The notes beneath the pieces were generated by a model. That model ran no database searches. It saw nothing but the letters and a program-made list of their open reading frames with translations, and was not told the DNA's origin. Positions 34,001 to 46,000 of a stretch of DNA of 64,000 nucleotides are shown here, in pieces. A program made the position numbers and the translations under genes. Location of the stretch: positions 1 through 64,000 of the forward strand of contig JBAMJV010009369.1 of the NCBI GenBank assembly GCA_037951105.1, written 5' to 3'. Source of the stretch: Echinarachnius parma (taxonomy: Eukaryota; Echinodermata; Echinoidea; Clypeasteroida; Echinarachniidae). Position 1 is the stretch's first letter; each line of letters begins with the position of its first letter.

Positions 34001-37000
34001 ATACCAGCAGTTTAACCACTAGGCCACGGGGACCGTGTGATTAAAGACAGATCCAGTTCAGGTCATTGGCAAGCCAATCTCTCGGCCCTTTGTACTCAAG
34101 TATTCATGGGGAAGGAGTTACGAACAATGCAAGCCGCCTTTACTTCAGCTGGATCACAATAGAGTGATTCAAGTATTAGTTAGAACATATGTAAGCGAGA
34201 AGTGAACTAATACATACAGCTTCGGTTTCTTCCAATATATAAATAATTGCAAGGAGTAATCATAAATGATTGAGAAGGAAGAATAATAGTAGGCGTAGCT
34301 TAATAAGCAATGTTCCTCCTTTTAATCCACCAAATGAAAAAAGGCACTGGTCGAAAAATTGGTCTCCGCCAGGACTCGAACCTGGGTCTCCGGCTTGGAA
34401 CGCCGATGCCTTAACCACTAGGCCACGGGGACCGTGTGATTAAAGACAGATCCAGTTCAGGTCATTGGCAAGCCAATCTCTCGGCCCTTTGTACTCAAGT
34501 ATTCATGGGGAAGGAGTTACGAACAATGCAAGCCGCCTTTACTTCAGCTGGATCGCAATAGAGTGATTCAAGTATTAGTTAGAACATAGTCCTGGCGGAG
34601 ACCAATTTTTCGACCAGTGCCTTTTTTCATTTGGTGGATTAAAAGGAGGAACATTGCTTATTAAGCTACGCCTACTATTATTTGATGACAAAACATATAG
34701 TTCAGACTATTGTAAATATTGTGTGGTCTTTTTCAGCTGCTTCAGCTGTTTACATTCCAACAGTTTATAAATAATTAAATATAGATCTTGCAAATAACAT
34801 TTAACAGAGAATTGATATCTAGATTGTGTATAGTTACCCCCTCAGGGAAACAAGAAGAGTGGCCACTGTAGACTGGTAGGTTGGCTGCTATGCATGGACA
34901 TGTGGCTGTACGTTGTCTTTAAACCTATGGGATTATATTATTTTAAATGGTTGTTCTGACAGGCTAGCATCAATGGGGAGACGGGCCAAGTCCACCGCTC
35001 CCTGACACTGAATGGCTATCGGACCGACTCCAACGGCCTCCTCCTGATTGGCTACAGAGCCCTCTCGGTCCCGCGGCCAGACGTCCCTCGGTTCCCCCAA
35101 CCCGTAGGATGGATACGCGACGGTCCCGACTCGGTCGCCATCTTCCGCGGGAATCTGCAGATGTACGTCGAGGGAACCACCCCACGTGAAGAATACATGA
35201 TTGACAAGGTGGAATACGACGCCTCCAATTCGTCCGCAGAGGACAGAGACACGTCCATAAGCAGGTGTCGCCATGCCAATGGCTCGGTCACCTACGAGAG
35301 GACGAATGTCTCTCCGAAGGCGCTCAACTTGTGTCCGTTGAGGGCAGACGTCACCATCCTCATCAATGAAGTGAGCCTTGTGACCGGCGAGCAGTTTGTA
35401 GAGATATGGGATCTGGGCAACGGATTTTCTGTGTTGGGTAAGTTTGTCTACTTTGAATTTCTTTCACTTGGCTGTTGATTCATGAAAGAGTTCTTTGGTT
35501 TAGGCGGTGCATGATCTATTATCTTGTTGCCCCCTGATAAATACAAAAAGAATTCTTGCAATATGATTATTATTCCCTTCAGATCAGGATTTTGATTTTT
35601 AATACTGCCAATATGAAGAACCTGGAAGCCTATAATTGTATGTATTTTAAAGAAGTTTGTATTTCATTAACTGGGAATGATAAATTTAGTTTGGTTTATA
35701 TATGGTATATTAATCCATGACTTCTAGCTAGCTTCTATACTGTATGTCTACCCTTCTATAACTTGACACTACTCACTGAATATCACTACCAAACATAAAG
35801 AGAAAGATAGATACTTGCTAAAGTAACAAATACATTTCTTGAGGAATTTATTGAAAGTTGCTGCAGCTTATTTTCATTTTCCTATTTCCTATGACAGATG
35901 GCATTGTTCTTGTGCTCTTTGGTGATGGAGACCAGTCCTATTCCACCTTCACTCTTACTGGACATCACACAAACCAAGCTGGCTACTTTGTCATAGGAGA
36001 AAGCGGTGTCGTCCCTTCACCCCATAATATAGTAGATGGTAAGACCATGCATAGACAGCTTTGATTTATAAACATTAATAATTTTGTGGAGAGGTGCGTC
36101 TTTAGGTTACGTCTCTCGGATGGTGATGATAAAGGGCAGCCCCCGGCGTGAATAATCATAATTGATTGCACGTGTCTGTAAAAACTAACCAACGAAACAA
36201 CCATAAATCCCGTGATCTGAATTCTGAAATGCAATTTTTCTTTGGTTTATTATTTTCCAACTCATTCCAACTCTACAATCCAACTCTACAACTCTACAAT
36301 CTCTTGGTTCAATTCCCAGCGAAGCCACATTTCCTTTGCTAATTTTCTCTTATTTGTTCCTTTGTAAGGCTTTATAAGACCCAACTATGGAGCCGTGGCC
36401 CTATTTAGGATATCTGGCACTGGATCCTTAGACCCAGGAGACCATCCCAGTACCGAGGGTCTCCTGGATGCCGTCGTGTACAGCGACTGGACCAATGGAT
36501 CGGCAACAGGACTAAGCAGAGCACTTGTTCCAAACTCTCTGCCAGTAAGTCATCTACCATACATTGTTGCCTATGAGGCTCACAACATACAAATTGCACC
36601 ACGACTTGTTAGAAGAAGAAACAAACTTGTACAAAGATAAAAAAGGAAAAATTTGTGTGCATAAAAAGTTGCATTCCATTTTCCATTTGTATACAGAAAT
36701 GTGCAAGTATTTGTGGTAGGCATGCATAATCCTTAAAGGTATTTCGAAACGAAAATTCACAGAAAATGTTGTTTGATGCCACTGGCTTAGCCCATCATCA
36801 TATAAGAGCAAAATCACTTTATACAAGCCACATTTTGACTCTTTATGTGCCATTAGTGTTTATAAATACAACCTAGTAATTAATTTTACTATAGGTATTC
36901 TCTTAGGCATGTGCTTAATATTGTGACCACCCGTCTATTGTTCTCAGGTGCCAGCCGACATGCTCCATACCAAGTCACTCAGTCGCTGCTTCTCTACCGA

Positions 37001-40000
37001 CACGCTCCTCATGTCCCCTTTCCTCGTTGGCCGAACACCGACCCCAGATAACCTCAACGACTGCCCGTCCTTCGTCACCGACGTCGTCATCAACGAGATC
37101 AACGTCGACATCCCTGGCATGGACACCACGGAGTACATTGAGCTCTACGATGGGGGGCGGGGTAATGTCTCGTTGGACTTCACCACTTTGGTGCTGTTCA
37201 ACGGGGCGGGGTCGGAAGACCTGTCTTACCTCTCCCTGGGGCTGGATGGCTATCGGACGGACTCCAGGGGATACTTTCTGATTGGCTCGCACCTGTTTGG
37301 AGAAAGTAAGCAAGAAACTGATCATTCTTATTATTGTTTAAGCAAAAAAAAACAAAAAAATAGCGCCACAGTGTGCTGCATAAGTTATTCATACATTGAC
37401 CAACCAATCTCTTTAAAAGTTGAAAACTAATTGCCTATCAGAAAATTTCCAATCAGAAAATTTTACATTTTACAATATACTTACATAATTTACTTTACCT
37501 AATACTTGACAAACAGATCTGAAATTTGCAAAACACTTGCTCTTCAGAAAATACTTTATTTATTTAAATTATTATGCAGATTTTGCTTGCATAATTCGGC
37601 CACTTTGGTTCTTGTTCTACCTCAAAATACATGACTGAATGTTTCATGACTATTTTAAATATGTCTACATTTATACCTGTGAATTCTAGCGCACACTTAT
37701 TTGTAATTTTTCCTACTATTTCCATTAAGGAGCTGACCTGATGATCCACTCCGCTCCCAGAGGGTTCCTCCAGAATGGGCCTGATGCGGTGGCCCTCTAC
37801 AGGGCCCACGTGGGCGCCTTCCCCTTTGGAACCACTGTCACCGGAACCAGTCTCATTGATGCCCTGGTGTATGCCATCAACGACAAAAAGGATTGGAGGA
37901 TGGTCAATAAGCTGGTGCCAGGTACGAGGATAAAGAAAGAGGAAAAAGGCAATTAACAATCAAAAGGAGAAAATATGTCAAATCAGATTTACCAATTTCC
38001 TACCTTTGGTACATTTACATCCATTGTGGAACTTATGGTCTTATGGTCTTGGTGGTCTGGAGAATGGTCAATGAACTATTGTGCCAGGTATATGGACGTT
38101 TATAAGGGAAAACATTTCGGGAAATGGGATATAACAAATGTATTTGTTGTTGAGAGGTTGTTCCCCTTTTGTTCTCTTCCATTATGAAACAACCCTCATT
38201 TTATATGTTCTTGTGTATTCCATCAATAACACATAGGATTAGAGAATGGTCAGTGAGCTAATGTAGTGCCAGGTACGAGGACATTTCTTAGTGAGCAGTT
38301 GCTATAGACAGGTTTGACTGTATTATTGCTGCTGGGGGGTGATTCACAAAGATCCTAAGTTGAACTTAACACTAAGTTGGACTTATAAAGTATGTAAAGC
38401 CATTTGTAGCCTTGGAATAAAATATATTCAAATGCCAAAATGCAAGTATTTTGGACTTTCATAAATTTTACATGAAGAACATGAAATCTCCTTGATAATA
38501 CAAAAATATTAGTGATTTAAAACAACATTATATGCCTTTAAAAAGGACTTTTACAAACGGCTTTCCATACTTTTTAAGTCCAACTTAGAGTTAAGTTCAA
38601 CTTATGATCTTGGTGAAACACCCCCCTGGATTGTTATAGACTAGTGATATGAATGACCGTTTGCTTGCCTCCCCTGTTTTACAGGCTACTTCACAATCAA
38701 AGAAGACAGGGCTCATCTTGCCCGAGATGAGAGCTTGAGTCGTTGCCATGGGTTACACCGCCGGGACCCTACTGCCTTTGCCCTGACCCATCCAACACCA
38801 GGCAGGCAAAACAACTGCACCGCATCGGTTGACTTTGATAGTGGCAAGTAGTACAATTTTATCAAGTTTACTAATTAGCTGCAGATTCAGATTCTCAACA
38901 TTTAGTATAGTTTTTCCTGTTTTGTTCTTCTTTTCAATAGAAGTAAAATCATGTAAGAAAGCTAAAAAGAGTTGTACAGTAAAAAAAAAAAAAAAAAAGT
39001 ATTGAAACATTCACTTGAACTTATGACCCATCAATTATTGATTGACACTATTTTTGCATGAGATTCAAGCAGTACATGTACTGCACGATTGATATATTTA
39101 TTGTAGTTATAAAAGTAATGATGCATGTTTATTCAAAACTTGTCTTTAGTTCCCTCTACAATTTTGGATACAATAAAACAAAAATTGGAGATTGGTTTAT
39201 TCCTTGTGATTTATGTCACTAAAATATATATCAGAACTTCTGCAGTCATATACTACTTGATGTAAGTCTTTCCTTTTCTGCTACTGGCAGTTTTGATTAT
39301 TGAGCTAAATCAAAAACTCATATCAGTATTAGATAAATTGCAATATTATATATATTAGAATTTCTACTTTCTGTGTTTCTATCATGTGACAGCTGTGATC
39401 ATCAGTGAGCTCAACGTCATCGATGACCCCTTCAATCCAGTGGGACAGTATGTGGAGATCTACGACCACGGAGTGGGCCACACCCTGCTCAACGATCTCC
39501 TGTTGGTCTTCTTCGATGGCAGTAATGATAGATCCTACTTTGAGGTGGATCTCTCTAACAGAGTGTGAGTTTTTAGAATTAACATTTTAAACTTTTGATC
39601 ACAATAAAAATGTTTATTTCTGAAATGTTTGGCCGTCATCAACAGCCTTTGTCAGCATTTTTACCTGACTTGACATTTCTGATTAATTATCATATTGTAG
39701 ACATTCGGTAGTTTGTATTTCGCGCCCCTGTTCAGTGTGGGTTGAAGGCCCGGCTGTAGATTGCTTCCTTCACCCCTCAAGGTATTGAGCCTCCCTGTCC
39801 AAAATATGAGTATTCTGCCAAATATAAATCTTTTATTTGTTGAATCTGTAATTCTCCGGGAGACTAGAATCTTCTAGAGTGAAACCCTTGTGTAATTAGT
39901 GCACCTGGGGTTGTTGCATAATGGGATCAATCGCAAAGTTGCGATTAATCGCAAGTCAGAAAATGCGCCTAAATGCGCAACTCAGATTGGCTCACGCGTG

Positions 40001-43000
40001 CATATTTTCTGACTTGCGATCCAAATAGAGGGCTTTGACTGCTCTCCTGCATGATTACCCCCTTGAAGAATTGCAAGAAATCTAGGATTCCAAACTGAAG
40101 TAGTCGGCCAGGAGAGTGTTTCGCAAAGAATTATGTCTCAACATAATTCTGAAAGTCTCTCGTAAGTATATTAAGTAGTAGGCCACTAACAAGAGAATTC
40201 ATATTCATTTCTACACCCCTCCCCCCCCCCCCCCCTAGGAACCACTTGGTTCCACTCGATTAGAAGAAACATCTTGGGGGATTTTTGTTTGATCTTTCAA
40301 ATTTTCTATGCTCATTTTCATATATTTTTGGTTATTTTCCCTATGTTTGAAAAAATCTTGAAAAAAAAATAAATTTCCAAACAGAACACATGCTGACGGC
40401 TACTACCTGATCGGCACTGGAGATGTATCACCCCGCCCTGACCTGGTCATACCGCAGGGGGTCATCCAGGGGGGGTCGGACGCTGTGGTCCTGTACAGGG
40501 TGCCTTCCAACTCCGGGAGTGAGAGCTTTCCACGTGGCTCGGGGGTCTCCACGGACGACATCCAAGACGCTGTCGTGTACGGGTCATCCATGGCCAGCGA
40601 CGCATCACTGATGACCACTCTGGCACTGGGACAGATGCAGGTGATGGAGGTTGCAGGAAGCAGGGTTGGGGGTGACAGGAGCATAGGAGGAGGAGGGAGT
40701 AGAGGAGCTCTCTCTGCCAGCCGATGTCTCTCTAATCAATCTGTAGCGATGTCTGCGTTCATCTCGGCCATTCCTAGCCCAGGTCAGTGTTGCATTCATC
40801 TCAATTTCTTTGGTTTTTTTCTTTTTTCTATTTGATTATATGTCTTTCTTGTTTTATATCTCACTTTCTATTTACCAACTCTTTCTATACTCTCCCTGTT
40901 TTTCCGATGAACTGTAATTGTTTTAGAAAATTATGTCATTATAAAAGTAAATTCAAGAAAAAGATTGTCAACTTCACTTACATGCTTGCTCAGTATCTAC
41001 CTTTATGTTCATATTCAGGATTGGTCACAAAATATGACTTACAACAAATTCAACTCCTCTTCAGTAGATTTATTTGTATTTCAGAATAGAAAAGGTTTGA
41101 ACATCAAGACTTTTTATGTCATTTTAGTCAGCAATTTTTTGTTTTATCCTCCCGGTAGGCACTCAAAATAATTGCATGCTGCCGCCTGTCATTATCAATG
41201 AGCTCAACCTAGAGAACCAGGCAGTGGGGTCAAGGGAGTTCATTGAACTGTTTGATGGAGGCCAAGGTTCAACGCCCTTGGACAGCCTGATTGTGGTGCT
41301 GTTTGCAGGCGTGAATGGAGGGAGAGCCTACAAGACTATCCCTCTACAGGGTCACCGAACTGATGAGTAAGTACAAACTAAATCTTTTCTATGAAATTAT
41401 ATTGCATCGGCTTTGACTGAAGGAAGTTAAGTGACCTCTCAGGTATGTGTCAAAGGTCATGACCCTGAGACAGCCTGATTGTGGTGCCGATTGCAAGGGT
41501 CACTGAACTGATTTAGTAAGTAGAAACTAAATCTTTTATATGAAATAAGATTGCATCAGCTTTGGGTGCAAGAAGTTTATTGAACTCTTTGGTATGTGTC
41601 AAAGGTCATCACCCTAAGATCTGATTGCGGTGCTGTTTGCAGGAATCAATGTAGATAGTGTGTACAAGACTATTCCAATAAAGGGTCATTGAACTGATCA
41701 GTAAGAGTTCTAGAAATGTATGTTTTTAAAATTCACTTTGCCAAAATTTGGCAAACTTGACATTGGCATCTAAATGTACCATTGAAACTTCTTCAATGAC
41801 ATATTCTATATTAAAATGATAGAATATTTGTCGAAATATGTATGGAATTGATATAGAAAGATTTCCCCTTTTGACCCGGGAATGGATACTTCTTGGAAGA
41901 TGTACCAGACACTTTTAATTTGCACACTTTCATTTCTGTCAAGGAATTGTTCTTTGAAATGTTCAATGAAATAATGATATTCTATATTAATATAGAATGT
42001 TTTTAGTTGTAATATTTATCAATCGATCTGATATCGAAATATTCCCCCTTGTGACCTCCAGGAATGGCTTCTTCTTGATCGGCACATCCCAGTCCTCGAC
42101 CTACCTAGACATCTCCGTTGGCAACCTTGGGCACAGCTTCCTCAGGAATGGTGCTAACGCTGTGGCCCTCTATCGAGGCGACCATCGGGACTACCAGCCT
42201 GGGATGCCGGCCACTTCCCTGGGCCTGGTCGACGCTCTCGTGTTTGGCACCGTTGACCACCGCAGTATCATGCTCGTAAACGAGCTTCTTCCTGGTGAGA
42301 CCTGTACATCGTGTATATGATAGTTATTGTTGAGTATTGTCTCTTCTTGTATTTCTTTATTGGTGATCTTGTCTCTTTTTCATTCTCTCTCTCCTTTGTG
42401 TGCAACCTAACTTTATATCAACTGGGTATGTAAAACGTGGGAATTTCGACATGCTATCTGTAAAATAAAGATACGTTAGTGTAACACTTGTATGGATTAT
42501 ATGAACAATTCTGATTATCTTCAGCTATGAAACAAAATTTGTCATCTTGGAGGTGTTCCACAAAGCACTACAATCAATTTCAGCATTGATTCAAGGGGAT
42601 GATTGTCACCCAAAATCAATGTTAAAAATAATGTTGTTTTGTTGTTGTTAGTGAAACGCCCTACTGTTTTATCTGACCGACAGGATGACTATAATGTCTA
42701 TTCCATCCCATCAGGTCAAGACCAGGTGACCGAGGATGCTAGATTCCAGGTGGGAGACGCAGGGCTGAGCCGCTGCGAGTCACAGCGCCCCCTCCAGTCT
42801 ACAGCCTTCAAGCTGGCTCATCCATCGCCCCGGCAACCAAACCTGTGCTCCCCAGAGGCTGGCACTCCGTCGCCACCCCAGCTGGTGGTCATCAACGAAG
42901 TCAATCCGTTTGACGTCGCGACGGGAGGAAAAGAGTTCATCGAGCTGAAGGGGCCACCCAGTGCCTCCTTGGACGATCACGTCATAGTGATAGTCATGGA

Positions 43001-46000
43001 GAACACCAACGTCGCAACCGTCTCTCACGTCGTCGATCTGAGCGGGAAACGACTCGACCCAGGTGGATTCTTTCTTATCGGTGCTGCCACCGTGTCACCA
43101 CTACCCACAGTATTATTCCCGGAAAGAGCCAATGGTACGCTCGAGGCAACAGGGGGCGCTGTGACTATTTTCCGTGGCCAGCCGGAGGAGTTCATGGTTG
43201 GATCTTCGGTGCGCGTCAACCGGATCGTCGATGCTGTGGTATACAGCAATGCAGCCCAAGCCAGTATGCTAGGTGCATTAACCACCACTGGGAAGACATT
43301 CGTGGATGATGCAAGGTGAGTTTGTGCTGATTTCTCTCTAAAAGATTAATTTCTATTATATTCTCGTATGATTTGCTTCAGCATTTGTTGATATAATTAT
43401 TATATTTAGTACAATTATTCTGCAATGTATTAGAAATACCAGGTGTACTTGATTATACTAGTACAAATACTTGTGCAAATAACATTTATATTTTGTTCTC
43501 ACAATTTCTACTTTTGCATTTTATATATTTGTAATTGTTTTGAAAAGTTTGCAAATAAAAAAAAATCAAAATTGAATTTTTAAAAATTAATCATAAAAAA
43601 GATTTGTAATCTAAAGTAGATAGCAAACTAGTGGGGCCGTAAAATAAAAAAAATTAACAAAATTTCTGCATTGATACTAGTTTGCTAACATATTCAAATT
43701 GCATGCACAGTGTTTTTTAACAAGTGTTGATCTTAGTAACCTGAGCATTTGCCTAAGCTTTTCGCAACATAGCAGCAATCAGTGTTAGCTCATTGGATTC
43801 AAGTTTTAGCTTATGATTGACATTTGCATTAACTGTATTTGTTTGTTATGACATCAGCGTTCTTCCCGGTGACGAGACCATCTCTCGATGTTCTTGCTGC
43901 GAGCTGAGGTCCACCTTTGTATTCATGCTGACCACTCCAACCCCCGGGAGTGAGAACGCCTGCCCCGGGCACCAATATGGCCGGAAGATTCAGCTCAGAC
44001 TGCTGGACATGGTGTACGGTGTGTACAGAGGGAATTCCGATAGGATGATGACTGCTATTAGAGACGTGATCGTTGATGGGGTGAAGAAAGAGTGCGCCTG
44101 TCGATTCAACGCTTTGTATTTGCAAGGTACATATGCTTGATTGATTGATTATTTGGTTGGTTGGTTTATAATTGATTGATTGATTGATTGATTCAAACTG
44201 TGATGATTGTCAAATTAAATGAATAACGTCTCTTTGTTATTCTGTATTTCTTTCTCATCAAAGTTTATAGAGATGAACTGGTGATCATAATGTAAGGTGA
44301 AATTGTATTTGAATAATTATTTCTGTAGCTCATTACTGCTTTATTTACTTTAGATTACTTGTGTGTAGAGACGTATTAAAAGCAGTTTGCTTATTTGCAC
44401 CTGTTAGCATCAGTTCTTTTGATTCATGGCCAGTACTTGTTGTTTATATTGTTGTATGTTATTGTTTTTGTTGTTCTTCTTCTTGTTATTATAATTCAAT
44501 GCAGGGCAAGACGTGTTGTTGTTTTTTTTTTTTTTTTTTTTTGGGGGGGGGGGCTAATTTTCAAGCTTGCCTGCATGAAAACTCAAAAATTTCATTTGCA
44601 CTGAACTCTTTTATGATTTCCATTGTTTTTTTTTTGTCATTTCGGGGGCGGAGATCGTCCTGAACCCCAGTGTATTTTTACACTGTTTCTTTGTACCGTA
44701 ACCTTTTCTCTCTCTCTGTGTCTGAACAAACCAGATGAGCGTCTGTTGAACGGCAGTGTGATCTACCAGGCCGTGTTGTTGGCCCTTAGTCCCACGCAGG
44801 CTTCTCGGCTGTGGGATGCCTACACCAGCTTCGTCGGACGCACCAAGAGCGTGACGATCCTGGGCAAGGAGTATCTGGTGGATGGCACGTGCGTCGCTGA
44901 CTGCAGTTCCAAGGCGGAATATCGTAAAGCCGTCCTCGTGCATCCAGGTGATTATTCAGTAATTCATATATATATAACAATGTCCCTTGCATTCTCAACT
45001 GTCAAGATTTCTATTATTAATCAAACTGGAGCATCCTGCCATCTTTAAGGGTGTTAGTTAGATGGACTTTTTTGTGCCTCGTGAAAATGCAAATGTGCCA
45101 TACATGTAGTTTTTAGATCATCATCATCATCATCATTATACTGAGTGTTTCTACAATACTGTCATGATATTACAAAAATTGCCACTTTCTCTCATTGATC
45201 CCAGGCCCAGCCATGATCGTAGGAGTCACAGTAGCAGTTGTCTTGGTGATAGGCTTTGCAGCGGCCATTTTGTTCTACTTCAAGAGGAAGAGACCAATCT
45301 CTTTCAAAATGTAAGTAAACCTGAAAGATTTAAATGCATGGTTACAAGATAAAAATTTGAATTGGTGAGGTATGTTTTCTAAAAACTATTGTTAATGATA
45401 CAGATCGAGGACAGTCTAGATGTGATCCTGAATGGGTTATTAATTTAAACTTCAAAGTGACCACTGTAGGCAGGTGGTCACTATAAATATGTTTTGTAAG
45501 TTTTGTATAACTGTTTTCTTCTGCACATGATCCATTTGCAGTGCAATTAATACATTGAAGTAGGTGGCTTTAGACAGGTAACCACTATTAGACATGTTTG
45601 ACTATACATTGAATATCAACATAACAGTTGCAATTATTTGTTAAAAATGAGGACTAAATATTGCCTTTGTAGTTTATGCAATCATCCCAAGCAACGTACA
45701 CCGTGTCTGGAGTGCATTCTTATTGAAATGTATACATCTTTTATGCTAATTAATGTCTCTTTTTGACCCGTTCCCTGATAGATTATATCATTCTCGTAGA
45801 GTTAACCGATTCAAGACTATTTGATTTGGTATAACATTCATTCTTTATAGACCCCAGCCGAGTTTCTTCCGGTCCTAAAAAGGTTTAATTGTATATGGCA
45901 CAATAACTAGGTTTGCTATATATAATAAAGGAATTAACCTGTTCCCTTTGAGCTCTCAAAATCTCCATAGACTTTGTACACGACCCACCCGGTTCCCGTA

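Larger units (their letters stand above)
32151..34588. repeat. Tandem array of three 399-bp units each carrying a tRNA-like gene
   Basis: Units begin TTGCAAGGAGTAATC at 32151, 32550 and 34247. The first step is 399 bp. The second is 1,697 bp, exactly 399 plus the 1,298 bp of the TTAA insertion (1,294 bp) and its duplicated TTAA. The third unit is truncated near 34588 and followed by an inverted fragment. Units are nearly identical, so the array is young. Confidence 0.88.

Noticed and set aside
34933-35291. Minus-strand frames opposite exon 6
   Set aside because: Shadows of the GC-rich LTD coding exon.
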